Assembly (NCBI GenBank): GCA_017399535.1
Contig: JAFQBX010000034.1
Location: 1-64,000 of the forward strand
Direction of reading: 5' to 3'
Length of the DNA stretch: 64,000 nucleotides
Origin: Clostridia bacterium
GTDB taxonomy: Bacteria > Bacillota > Clostridia > Oscillospirales > Acutalibacteraceae
Made by a program: the position numbers and the translations under genes. Positions 1 to 7,532 of this stretch are shown piece after piece. The notes beneath the pieces are model-generated. The model was not told the DNA's origin. It searched no databases and saw nothing but the letters and a program-made list of their open reading frames with translations. How positions within the stretch are numbered: the first letter of the stretch is position 1; the number at the start of each line of letters is the position of its first letter.

Positions 1-367
1 GCTTAAAAGCTTTTCGATATACTACTTGTACTACACAAGGATACCTCAAAGAAATCACACTCCACCTACGGACTAAATTTTTGCTTTATTCTTTGTAAAA
101 TATCCTTCTTAATTTTAAAGTACGACCTCATTATAACACATGATTTTTATTTGTCAACACCCTTAAAATCAGTGCTTTTTAGGTCGTTATAGGTCTTTTT
201 GAGTGCTTTTTATATTCTTTTTTGTCCTTTTAGGTCCTTATAGTTCCAAAACTTTTTTGTGAACAATTTGTAAATAAATTCTTTTTATACTTTATCAAAC
301 ATTTAAACTACAAACTTAATATATTTAATTTCATTAAAGTACAAATAAAAATTAAATCCGTTTTAGC
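1..367. other. Non-coding AT-rich left edge with short repeats
   Basis: No convincing gene is visible in this stretch, which lies downstream of the minus-strand regulator that ends at 368. It is very AT-rich and contains short related blocks built on AGGTC followed by TTATAG: TTTTAGGTCGTTATAGG at 177-193 and TTTTAGGTCCTTATAGT at 228-244, plus a repeated AGTGCTTTTTA at 171 and 202. Such clustered sites can bind a recombinase or regulator, but nothing here identifies the protein. Confidence 0.5.
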
Positions 368-1396
368 TTAAAAATTCATCAGTGTATTACTTGCCGATTT
401 GAAAAATTGAGGGTTTAGATCATATACAAATCGTTTTCCTCTATAACTACCCTTTATAACACCTGCATCACTTAGTGTCTGGATATGGTAATGAAGTGAA
501 TTGGTCGGAATATTAAGCCGCCTTGCTAAGTCGGTCAGGTAACTACCGTTGGTTTTGAGTATTCTGATAATCTCGCAACGCGTAGGATCGCCAAATATCT
601 TTCCTATGGTCTCAAGTTCAAGCATTGGCAGTGAACCGATAGCTATATTGGCCGCTTGCTCATAGTCAACGCCTAATTTGAAATGTTTTATACCGCCTGT
701 ATTGTTGACATATATAACCCCAGGATTAAGCAATATAGGTGTAATAACAACGGTATCATTGTTATTTATATAATCGGCTTCAAGCAGAGTTTCGATTATC
801 TTATCATCATTATTAAATACTGAACGAGCTTTTTTAATAGCATAATTACGTGAGCCGAAAATGCAACGGAGAGTATTAAGCGTTTTAAAGGCAAAGTCAG
901 TCATCTTCGTGTGGTACTCCTTACGGTCAACCAACATAGATAATAAAACCATGCGAAGTTCTTCGTCAATATCCATTTCAAGACAATGCTTTACTGCATC
1001 TAAGCTTCCAGCAATGAGCTTGCGATAGAATAAAATATCGTTGGTATTATTATCTGCCGTCATAAATACTCGTGCGGTCAATTCATCAGGGTTATCGGTC
1101 AAAACTCTTGATATGAGCTCTTCGGTAGACAAAACGAGGTCCTCAGATTCGGGTATAAACAACCTACGACAATTACTAAATAGTGAGAGTTTGTATGATT
1201 TATGACAAAACAAAGGCATTAAATAAGAAAAATCTTTTAGTTCTGATTTTAGATCTTTTTGGATATCTGCAACTAACTTGGGTAATTGATCATTTTGATA
1301 GTAACCGTTGCTTTGGTAAACATCCGACATAAGCGTGAAGCAATATACAAACTCTTCACGTTCGGAATACTGTGTGCTTATTGTGACGTTAGTCAT
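368..1396 (-). CDS. ArsR-type winged-helix transcriptional regulator with long N-terminal domain
   Basis: The protein has 342 residues. The last ~85 residues form an ArsR-like winged helix (IFGDPTRCEIIRILK, then LTDLARRLNIPTNSLHYHI, then a GSYRGKRFVYDL wing), close to family consensus. The first ~250 residues match no domain I recognise; they carry several acidic and cysteine residues and may sense a ligand or peptide. Typical ArsR repressors are ~100 residues, so the N-terminal extension is the notable feature. The start ATG has a GGGAG-type ribosome site just upstream. The gene is divergent from the ABC exporter pair, with a 217-base shared promoter region, which suggests it controls that transporter. 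It lies in the AT-rich island. The target signal is unknown. Confidence 0.8.
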   Translation of the reverse strand: MTNVTISTQYSEREEFVYCFTLMSDVYQSNGYYQNDQLPKLVADIQKDLKSELKDFSYLMPLFCHKSYKLSLFSNCRRLFIPESEDLVLSTEELISRVLTDNPDELTARVFMTADNNTNDILFYRKLIAGSLDAVKHCLEMDIDEELRMVLLSMLVDRKEYHTKMTDFAFKTLNTLRCIFGSRNYAIKKARSVFNNDDKIIETLLEADYINNNDTVVITPILLNPGVIYVNNTGGIKHFKLGVDYEQAANIAIGSLPMLELETIGKIFGDPTRCEIIRILKTNGSYLTDLARRLNIPTNSLHYHIQTLSDAGVIKGSYRGKRFVYDLNPQFFKSASNTLMNF

Positions 1397-1494
1397 TTTT
1401 ACTCTCCCTTCAATAGCTATCGAATAATTTATTCCAACTAATTTTATTATATTCTAACACATTCGAAACTTTTAGTCAATATATACGAAACAGA

Positions 1495-1523
1495 TTGACA
1501 ATAAATATTTCGCATGATATAGT
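1495..1523 (+). promoter_or_regulatory. Sigma-A promoter for the ABC exporter operon
   Basis: TTGACA at 1495-1500, a 17-base spacer and TATAGT at 1518-1523 make a near-consensus housekeeping promoter. Transcription would start near 1530, giving a leader of about 85 bases. Just upstream, CGAAAC occurs twice (in TTCGAAAC near 1472 and ATACGAAAC near 1483), a possible operator for the divergent ArsR-type regulator. Confidence 0.75.
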
Positions 1524-1613
1524 GAAAGTAACATATAAGGTGAAGGGATGTAATTATCAAATAACAGGATTCTTTGTTTTTAGATATATGTATGTTGGTT
1601 TTTGGAGGAAAAA

Positions 1614-3449
1614 ATGAAGAAAAAGGAAAAGAAAAAGCTTGGGTTTAAAAGAACCGCCGCAAACAATTTGTTTGCATTAAAAGCAATATGGGAAGGCTCA
1701 CCCAGTTATCTTATCGTGTATCTTGGTTCATCAGTTATATACGCTGTTCTGGGATTTTTGTCTGAAACCTATCTTTTGAGAAAAGTGGTCAATGGTGTAC
1801 AAAGCGGAGAAGACATTGGCAGTCTTGTAACCTATGTTGCATTTATTGGAATCACTTGCATTGTTGTATATCAGGCATTGCAATGGTTTTGGAATGTAAT
1901 GTCGCCGCCCAAGCAAAGAAAAATTGCCGCAAATATTGAAAAAATGCTATTCCGACAGGCGGCCAAAGTAGAACTCGCCTGCTATGAAACACCATCGTTT
2001 TATGACAAATACGTGAGAGCTATGGATGAGGCGTATGACCGTACGATCAAGGTTATGAGGTCGTTCGACATGCTCATAGACAGATTTATAAGTTTGTTTG
2101 CCAATTCATTGCTTTTATTTGTTATCGATCCGTGGCTTATCGTGTTTGGATTGTTTCCGTTATTGTTGGGCTTTTTTAAACGCATGGAAAATATAGCGAC
2201 ACACGATCATCAAGCGGCGGTGAAACCTATAAATCGCCGTGCAGATTATGTCAAAAGAACCTTTTACTTAGGTGAATATGCTAAGGAAATGCGTATAGGC
2301 GGTATGTATTCTGAAATGCTGAGTGCGCTTGGAGACACATTCGCTGATTACAAAGCGTTAGTGAAAAAATATGGTATTAAAAAGGCTATATTAGGATATG
2401 TACAAAAGATTGGGCTTGAGGTTGTAACTGTTTTGGGTGCAACGCTTTACGCAGTGTGGAGCACTATGTGTATTGGTCCCGAAGCCGGTGGTATGCAGGT
2501 AGGCGATTGTATTGTCGTACTAAGCTCAATCGGTACGATTTCCTATTGTCTTAACAATCTTGTGCAGAACTTTGCAGAGTTTGGTGAGCATGCATTGTTT
2601 TTGGAGGACGTAAGATACTTTCTTGATTATACACCGGCAATACTTGATGGCGATAAAGCAATGCCCTCTTACGGTGGGGATTTAGAGGTTAAAAACCTAT
2701 GCTTTAAATATGAAGGTTCTGAGACATATACATTAAAGAATATAACCTTCACGTTACATAAAGGCGAAAGAATAGCTCTTGTCGGCAGTAACGGCTCGGG
2801 TAAAACCACGCTTGTAAAACTGCTACTGAGACTTTATGACCCTTCAAGCGGTGAAATTGAACTTAACGGCGAAAACATTAAAAACTACCATGTTGGCGGA
2901 TACCGTCAGTCGTTCAGTACGGTGTTTCAGGATTTTAAAATGCTATCTTTGAGTGTTCGTGAAAACGTATTGTTAAGACCGCTTACCAACGGTGACGAAC
3001 AACTGGTTGAAAATGCTCTGCGTGAAAGCGGTATTTATGATAAGTTATCCGGACTTGAAAACGGACTTGACTCAATTTTGACAAGGGAGTTTGATGATGA
3101 GGGCGTTAATCTTTCTATTGGAGAACAACAAAAGCTGTCTCTTGCCAGAGTGTTTGCCGATTCCACACCATTTGTAATTCTTGATGAGCCATCAAGTGCC
3201 TTGGATCCTATTGCCGAGTACAAGATGTTCGAAAATATGATGAAGGCAACAGAAGGAAGAAGTGTGATTTTTATTTCGCATAGGCTTTCCTCCGCAGTGC
3301 TTGCCGATCGAGTAATACTTATGGATAACGGTACTATTGCCGAAATTGGCACACATAACGAATTACTACACAAAAACGGCAAGTATGCTGCCATGTTCCG
3401 TCGACAAGCGGAAAACTATCTTGGAAACGAGGTGACAGCAAATGCCTAA
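1614..3449 (+). CDS. ABC exporter half-transporter (permease-ATPase fusion)
   Basis: About 611 residues. The N-terminal ~330 residues form an exporter-type membrane domain with about six hydrophobic segments. The C-terminal ~250 residues are the ATPase: Walker A GSNGSGKTT, signature LSIGEQQ (the usual LSGGQ is altered at two positions), Walker B FVILDEPSSALD and H-loop ISHRLS. An ATG at 1614 sits 5 bases after GGAGG and is preferred over the in-frame TTG at 1602, which overlaps that ribosome site. The stop overlaps the next exporter gene by 8 bases, so the two probably form a heterodimer. Heterodimers often keep one degenerate ATP site, consistent with the altered signature here. Substrate is unknown; drugs, lipids or peptides are all possible. 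Confidence 0.9.
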   Translation: MKKKEKKKLGFKRTAANNLFALKAIWEGSPSYLIVYLGSSVIYAVLGFLSETYLLRKVVNGVQSGEDIGSLVTYVAFIGITCIVVYQALQWFWNVMSPPKQRKIAANIEKMLFRQAAKVELACYETPSFYDKYVRAMDEAYDRTIKVMRSFDMLIDRFISLFANSLLLFVIDPWLIVFGLFPLLLGFFKRMENIATHDHQAAVKPINRRADYVKRTFYLGEYAKEMRIGGMYSEMLSALGDTFADYKALVKKYGIKKAILGYVQKIGLEVVTVLGATLYAVWSTMCIGPEAGGMQVGDCIVVLSSIGTISYCLNNLVQNFAEFGEHALFLEDVRYFLDYTPAILDGDKAMPSYGGDLEVKNLCFKYEGSETYTLKNITFTLHKGERIALVGSNGSGKTTLVKLLLRLYDPSSGEIELNGENIKNYHVGGYRQSFSTVFQDFKMLSLSVRENVLLRPLTNGDEQLVENALRESGIYDKLSGLENGLDSILTREFDDEGVNLSIGEQQKLSLARVFADSTPFVILDEPSSALDPIAEYKMFENMMKATEGRSVIFISHRLSSAVLADRVILMDNGTIAEIGTHNELLHKNGKYAAMFRRQAENYLGNEVTANA

Positions 3450-5307
3450 GAAGAATCGACAGAAATTTTCATCAATACTCAAAAACAATCTGTTTATTTT
3501 GGGCAAGGTAGCAAAATTCACACCCGACTATTTTGTGTGGATGGTTGTAGAGGGTCTTGTATGGGGTATGATAAACTCTGCCTCGGCTATATTCAGTTTT
3601 AATCTGTTGAATGCTGTAAGTAACGGTTCGGATTTTGCATATGCTTTGAAAATTATTGCCATAATGGCGACTTTTTATTTATTGGCGTACGCCTTTGATA
3701 AATGGTATTGGCTTATCCGCAATCCGTTGATGAGGCAAAAGCTACACCTTAAAATGCACGCAGAATTATTCAGCAAAGCTCAGACTCTTGATTTGGCCTG
3801 TTTTGATGATCCTGAGTTTTACAACGATTTCGTTTGGGCAATGAACGAATCGGATAAGCGTGCCATTGATGTAATGGAAGATACCGGAAAACTGATAAAC
3901 CGAATAGTAGCATCCTCCTCTCTTTTTGGTCTGCTGTTAACAGTCGACCCCATAATAGCTTTGATGTTGTTTGTATCTTCGGGCATCACTGTTATATGTA
4001 ATTTGATAGGTAATAAAGTTAGTTTCAGACACAATAAGGAATCTAATCCCTTGTGGCGCAAAAAGAATTATATTAACCGTGTTTATCACCTGAGCGATTA
4101 TTCAAAAGAATTGCGCATCAGCAGGGCAGATGAACTGCTGATGAAAGAATACGACCAAAATAACCAAAAGATAATAGAACTTGATGTTAAATACGGTAAG
4201 AAATATTATCTTTTTTACGGACTTGGTTGGAATGCGATGTCAACACTAACCTTTTTTGCGGTTCTTTTGTATATGGTGCTTCAGCTTGGCAACGGAACGT
4301 TGGCGGTAGGTGGCTTTGCAGCAACGGTCAATGTGGTTTGGAGCATACGCTGGATGTTTGCCAACTTAATTGAAAGAATAACCAATTACCCTAAGCATTC
4401 CTTGTATATAGAAAAGTATCGTGAATTTTTGCGCTTCACACCCGAGATAAAGGACGGAATAAAAGAAATACCGCCATTTGAAAGTCTCGAATTTAAAAAT
4501 GTTAGTTTTTCTTATGAGTTTGCTTCACATCCTAAATATAAATTTCACGATGATGACTATAAATCACCAACCAATGTCGAAAAGGGTAAGGATGTTTTAA
4601 AGAACATTTCGTTTAAACTTACTTCGGGTGAAAAAATAGCCATAGTAGGTTATAACGGAGCAGGTAAAACCACACTCATTAAGTTGATGATGCGCCTGTA
4701 TGACCCAACCGATGGCGAAATACTTTATAACGGTGTCAACATAAATGAATACGATCCGGTGTGTTACCGCAAAATGATAGGAACCGTTTTCCAAGACTAT
4801 AAAATATTCGCAACATCAGTTGCTATGAATGTTATGAACGGAAAGTACGATGAAACGACCGACTACGGTACGGTTATAGATGCTTTAGAAAAGGCAGACT
4901 TCACCGAAAAACTTAAAACCTTGAAGGACGGCATCGATACACACCTTACACGAGAATTTAATGATGAAGGCACCAACCTTTCCGGCGGCGAATCGCAAAA
5001 AATAGCTATTGCACGTGTTTTTGCTAATGAGTACCCCATAATTATTATGGATGAACCGTCTAGTGCACTTGACCCGATGGCCGAATATAATCTTAATCAA
5101 TCAATACTTAAGTACACAAACGACAAGACGGTGGTGTTTATTTCTCACAGATTGTCTACTACTCGTATCGCTGATAAGATATATATGTTTTCGGATGGCC
5201 GACTTATTGAAGAAGGGTCACACGCAGAACTTTTGGAGGCAGACGGAAAATACGCCGAAATGTTCCGCTTGCAATCAGAGAAGTATGAGGATTGCAAAGC
5301 TATTTGA
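3442..5307 (+). CDS. ABC exporter half-transporter, second subunit
   Basis: The 621-residue partner of the preceding gene has a similar exporter membrane domain followed by an ATPase with Walker A GYNGAGKTT, canonical signature LSGGESQ, Walker B IIIMDEPSSALD and ISHRLS. The consensus signature here, against the altered one in the first subunit, fits an asymmetric heterodimeric exporter. Between the membrane and ATPase domains is an extra charged stretch (around residues 365-385, rich in K, D and H) that is absent from the first subunit. The ATG at 3442 follows GAGGTG and overlaps the first gene, indicating translational coupling. Control is probably by the divergent ArsR-type protein. Confidence 0.9.
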   Translation: MPKKNRQKFSSILKNNLFILGKVAKFTPDYFVWMVVEGLVWGMINSASAIFSFNLLNAVSNGSDFAYALKIIAIMATFYLLAYAFDKWYWLIRNPLMRQKLHLKMHAELFSKAQTLDLACFDDPEFYNDFVWAMNESDKRAIDVMEDTGKLINRIVASSSLFGLLLTVDPIIALMLFVSSGITVICNLIGNKVSFRHNKESNPLWRKKNYINRVYHLSDYSKELRISRADELLMKEYDQNNQKIIELDVKYGKKYYLFYGLGWNAMSTLTFFAVLLYMVLQLGNGTLAVGGFAATVNVVWSIRWMFANLIERITNYPKHSLYIEKYREFLRFTPEIKDGIKEIPPFESLEFKNVSFSYEFASHPKYKFHDDDYKSPTNVEKGKDVLKNISFKLTSGEKIAIVGYNGAGKTTLIKLMMRLYDPTDGEILYNGVNINEYDPVCYRKMIGTVFQDYKIFATSVAMNVMNGKYDETTDYGTVIDALEKADFTEKLKTLKDGIDTHLTREFNDEGTNLSGGESQKIAIARVFANEYPIIIMDEPSSALDPMAEYNLNQSILKYTNDKTVVFISHRLSTTRIADKIYMFSDGRLIEEGSHAELLEADGKYAEMFRLQSEKYEDCKAI

Positions 5308-5337
5308 ATTTGCGTTTTATAACTTATGGAGATTAAT

Positions 5338-5468
5338 ATGAAAAAGTACCCAATCCGTGGGATATTATTATTAAGAACGAATGGGTCGAACTATTTATCT
5401 GTAAATGTACTATTGTAAATTCAGATGAACGCTATCAATCAGCAGAAAAACTTGCAATTGTATTATAG
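5338..5468 (+). pseudogene. Small frameshifted ORF remnant after the exporter genes
   Basis: An ATG at 5338 follows GGAG with 6-base spacing and opens a short frame beginning MKKYP that runs 26 codons. A one-base shift after MKKYP gives a much more protein-like reading, NPWDIIIKNEWVELF and on to SAEKLAIVL before a TAG at 5466-5468. That second frame has no start codon of its own. The best reading is a ~44-residue gene broken by a frameshift, or a chance ORF. Confidence 0.3.
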
Positions 5469-5476
5469 CAATAATA

Positions 5477-5510
5477 AAAGCTGTCTCTCTTACTTGAAAG
5501 AGACAGCTTT
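5477..5510. terminator. Bidirectional rho-independent terminator
   Basis: A perfect 12-base stem, AAAGCTGTCTCT paired with AGAGACAGCTTT, is flanked by A-rich and T-rich tracts, so it can stop transcripts from both the exporter operon (plus) and the reverse transcriptase operon (minus). Confidence 0.85.
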
Positions 5511-6519
5511 ATTTTATTATTCTAATTTTTCTAGGCCTTTTACGCGACTTCTTGGGAGGATTAGCGGGAACAGAACCAGAATGTTCCGTGCTAATTTGCT
5601 TGGTTATTCGCTCTATCTCCGGAAATTTCTTATTCTTTTCAATGTTTCGCGATGCCTGAATTCGGCCTTGTAAAGCAGCAATTTTTTTAATTGTTTCTTC
5701 TGAATTATCATCAATGTCCAAATTTTTGATATCTTGAAATCCTTTATAAACCTTTTCCTGTAGTTTGTTGGGAGCAACCAAAGTATTATCTTTCGTAACG
5801 ATAGTTCCGGTAATTGGTTTAGGATCGTTTTTTGAATAATACTTTACTTTTTTATATTTAGGTTTATGCTGATATCTTCTTAACTCAATATCAATCTCTC
5901 TTTTAAGCACATCTTTATTAAAAGGTTTTTCGCTTGAAAACGTCATGTCATCAACGTAAAGAGAGAATAAGCAACCATAATTATCCGCAATCCTCTTAAT
6001 GTTTGCGAACATATCCTCGTAAGCGTAGTATGCAATCAACTGACTAGTAGGGCATCCCGTAGGAACTCCGCCCTCGTACGTGACGATGTCTGTTAGAATC
6101 TCGGCAACATCGGGTGAGTTCAGCATTTTATCACGGAAAAATCTATATACATATTCACGCTTACAGTTATCATAGAACTTTTTGATATCAACCATCAACG
6201 CATAATTACTTTTTAAATGAAATTCACCATTATCAATGTAGCTTTTTTCTTTTGTGCCTGCAATAACCCATTCGGGGCGTTCTATAAATTGAATAAGTCT
6301 TAATATTCTACGTTGGATTTGTTTTAATGTGTATTTGGGAGCTGTAATTTGCCTTTTTTCCGTAGAATCCTTCTTATCAATTTCGAAATGGCTATACTTT
6401 ATAACACTATCAATTAACTTTAACTGCCCCTGTTCAATAGTTAGTGTTTTTTCAAGTCTCCTTTTGCTATTACATTTGTATAGAGCGCATTGATTAAGTG
6501 GATATTTTTTCGCTTTCAT
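5509..6519 (-). CDS. Retron-type reverse transcriptase
   Basis: This 336-residue RT has no maturase or endonuclease domain, a size typical of retron RTs. Retron-specific landmarks are visible: NGEFH at ~97-101 (the NAxxH motif of region X), the catalytic aspartate in MVDIKKF at ~111, GVPTGCPTSQ at ~151-160, the active site YVDDMTFSS at ~188-196 and ITGTIV at ~236 (the VTG motif of region Y). The last ~20 residues are strongly basic (KKSRKRPRK), possibly helping to bind RNA. The start overlaps the XRE gene by 26 bases with GAGG seven bases upstream, so translation is coupled. Retron RTs copy a template RNA encoded just upstream into branched msDNA and act in phage defence with an effector. That role is inferred here. 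Confidence 0.88.
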   Translation of the reverse strand: MKAKKYPLNQCALYKCNSKRRLEKTLTIEQGQLKLIDSVIKYSHFEIDKKDSTEKRQITAPKYTLKQIQRRILRLIQFIERPEWVIAGTKEKSYIDNGEFHLKSNYALMVDIKKFYDNCKREYVYRFFRDKMLNSPDVAEILTDIVTYEGGVPTGCPTSQLIAYYAYEDMFANIKRIADNYGCLFSLYVDDMTFSSEKPFNKDVLKREIDIELRRYQHKPKYKKVKYYSKNDPKPITGTIVTKDNTLVAPNKLQEKVYKGFQDIKNLDIDDNSEETIKKIAALQGRIQASRNIEKNKKFPEIERITKQISTEHSGSVPANPPKKSRKRPRKIRIIK

Positions 6520-6811
6520 TTACATCCTCATCTTGTGACATACCGTTAATAAGGTGCATCATCATATTTCTGATCATTAGAGTGCCTTTACCTTTGGCTT
6601 CTGCTTCTTCATATGTTTCAGAAATTAAAATCAATGAAGAAAGCTTAATATCAAAAATCTCAGAGTACTTAGTGAGTAGTTCCAAAGAAGGTTGCTTTTT
6701 ACCGTTTTCAATTTCTGATAAATAACTGGACGAAATCCCTAATTTTGTGCTCATTTCAGAAGCCTTAAATCCGTAAATATTACGAAGTTTCTTAAGAGTA
6801 ACGCAAATCAT
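6494..6811 (-). CDS. XRE-family helix-turn-helix protein of the retron module
   Basis: The protein has 105 residues. Residues ~5-60 form a lambda-repressor-type HTH (LRNIYGFKASEMSTKLGIS followed by SYLSEIENGKKQPSLELL). The C-terminal part (LILISETYEEAEAKGKG, then a methionine-rich stretch) is helical and may dimerise. The start is firm: AGGAGG lies 8 bases before the ATG. It is co-oriented with the RT and overlaps its start. HTH proteins accompany some retron families as partners or regulators. This one could repress the operon, and a palindrome next to the promoter at 7365-7379 is a candidate operator. Whether it is regulator or effector cannot be told from sequence. Confidence 0.85.
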   Translation of the reverse strand: MICVTLKKLRNIYGFKASEMSTKLGISSSYLSEIENGKKQPSLELLTKYSEIFDIKLSSLILISETYEEAEAKGKGTLMIRNMMMHLINGMSQDEDVNESEKIST

Positions 6812-6854
6812 ATAAATTTCCTCCTATATAAAGCACTTGCGTGCATAAAAACAA

Positions 6855-6870
6855 AATTAGATGAGCTTCC
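6855..6870 (-). repeat. Right-hand (3') arm of the long inverted repeat around the hidden ORF
   Basis: AATTAGATGAGCTTCC (plus strand) is complementary to GGAAACTCATCTAATT at 7135-7150 with one mismatch; 11 bases are perfect. In the minus-strand transcript the arms would pair and enclose the 58-codon ORF. This resembles the a1/a2 pairing of retron RNAs and is an alternative to the shorter pairing at 7144-7151/7229-7236. It also lies in the loop of a second hairpin with arms 6838-6844 and 6877-6883. Confidence 0.6.
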
Positions 6871-6886
6871 CCGATAGCACGCATTC

Positions 6887-7063
6887 CTATCTCCGAAAAA
6901 TCTCAACAAAGTATTGAGCAATCTGGACAACCATCCAAAGCGCTTCAATCAGCTTAAAAAGCATCTTAAACGCTTTAAGCTTAAGGGAAGTTCTTTGAGA
7001 TTTTTCCGGCGGACGAGAACGCTCGGGAACATCCTGCATGAACAACGATTGTTTCTTGGCCAT
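6887..7063 (-). CDS. Hidden 58-residue small protein in the retron leader
   Basis: ATG at 7061-7063 is preceded by AAGGGAGG with a 5-base spacer, one of the best ribosome sites in the window, and the frame runs 58 codons to a TAG at 6887-6889. The product starts MAKKQSLFMQDVPERSRPP and ends with an amphipathic, partly hydrophobic helix (LKAFKMLFKLIEALWMVV followed by IAQYFVEIFRR). Nothing is recognised by family. Small basic-amphipathic peptides of this type are often membrane-active toxins or partners of RNA-binding proteins. The gene lies between the putative msr-msd RNA and the XRE gene in the same transcript, inside a 16-base inverted repeat. It could instead be a coincidental frame in structured RNA, but the ribosome site argues against that. 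Confidence 0.6.
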   Translation of the reverse strand: MAKKQSLFMQDVPERSRPPEKSQRTSLKLKAFKMLFKLIEALWMVVQIAQYFVEIFRR

Positions 7064-7134
7064 AGCGGCCTCCCTTCTCGAAGTCGTGAGTATAGTTTAA
7101 TCGACTTCGCCCCAGAGAAGAGGTGGTGCATACA

Positions 7135-7150
7135 GGAAACTCATCTAATT
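7135..7150 (-). repeat. Left-hand (5') arm of the long inverted repeat
   Basis: GGAAACTCATCTAATT on the plus strand is the partner of 6855-6870. Six to seven of its bases could also pair with 7229-7236, so two mutually exclusive foldings are possible. That is noteworthy in a presumed retron RNA. Confidence 0.6.
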
Positions 7151-7236
7151 AATTTGGCGGCTTGCCCAAGCCCCTTGGGCAAGCCGCGGGGTGCAGCACA
7201 TCGTTGGTCAACACGTGTGCCGCCCCGCTAATTAGA
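7144..7236 (-). ncRNA. Candidate retron msr-msd RNA
   Basis: Read on the minus strand, TCTAATTA (7236-7229) pairs with TAATTAGA (7151-7144), forming an a1/a2-like closing stem. TTAGCG, which resembles the branching-guanosine context known from retron Ec86, overlaps the end of the first arm. Next comes an msr-like hairpin (GGGG and GCACA arms, 7188-7226), then a perfect 14-base hairpin with a CCC loop (7157-7187) that would be the msd. No U-run follows it, so it is not an ordinary terminator. The position upstream of the RT on the same strand is right for retrons. The element is short, and the exact ends are uncertain. Confidence 0.5.
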
Positions 7237-7312
7237 ACACCCATAGGATGTTCCACGAGTATTTACATACTCCAGATTAGGGGGGACGACCAGCAGATAA
7301 AACAGTATCTGC
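7235..7312 (-). ncRNA. Structured 5' leader of the retron transcript
   Basis: Three more hairpins lie between the promoter and the msr-msd candidate: GCAGATA/TATCTGC (7293-7312, 7 bases perfect), GAGTAT/ATACTC (7257-7272, GTAA-like loop) and GAACA/TGTTC (7235-7253). The density of stems suggests that the msr is larger than the core listed above or that the leader is regulatory. Confidence 0.45.
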
Positions 7313-7327
7313 AATCGTTGTAACCAT

Positions 7328-7356
7328 ATAATAACATAATAATTTGCTGATGTCAA
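7328..7356 (-). promoter_or_regulatory. Sigma-A promoter of the retron operon
   Basis: On the minus strand TTGACA (7356-7351), a 17-base spacer and TATTAT (7333-7328) give a near-consensus promoter. Transcription would start near 7320 and run through the structured RNA, the 58-codon ORF, the XRE gene and the RT to the terminator at 5477-5510. Confidence 0.75.
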
Positions 7357-7364
7357 GATGTTTT

Positions 7365-7379
7365 TTCGCAAATAGCGAA
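7365..7379. promoter_or_regulatory. Palindrome next to the retron promoter (candidate operator)
   Basis: TTCGC-AAATA-GCGAA is a perfect 5-base inverted repeat placed 8 bases upstream of the minus-strand -35 box and between the two divergent promoters. It is a plausible operator for the XRE protein, which would then control both the retron and the 1206-residue gene. Confidence 0.4.
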
Positions 7380-7460
7380 TTTTCTTAATTAGTTGTCTTT
7401 CAAAATAATAAATTAGCAGTCTTAAATATAGTCTGAGACTGGTTATTTATTTATATTCCC

Positions 7461-7489
7461 TTGTTTCGAAATTGTTTCTTATATATAAT
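7461..7489 (+). promoter_or_regulatory. Promoter of the giant nuclease gene
   Basis: TTGTTT at 7461-7466, a 17-base spacer and TATAAT at 7484-7489 precede the gene by 43 bases. The region between this and the retron promoter (7357-7460) shows no gene. Confidence 0.65.
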
Positions 7490-7532
7490 AGAATTATAAT
7501 AACTAAAATTTATAAAAAGGAAGTGTCACATA

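Noticed and set aside
5509..6519. Group II intron maturase or CRISPR-linked RT
   Set aside because: No maturase (X/thumb-DNA-binding-endonuclease) domain, intron domain V/VI sequence or Cas1 gene nearby, and retron motifs NGEFH and ITG are present.
6949..7131. 60-codon minus-strand frame beginning MHHLFSGAKSIKLYSR across the retron leader
   Set aside because: It lacks a ribosome site, overlaps structured RNA, and competes with the 58-codon frame that has a strong one.
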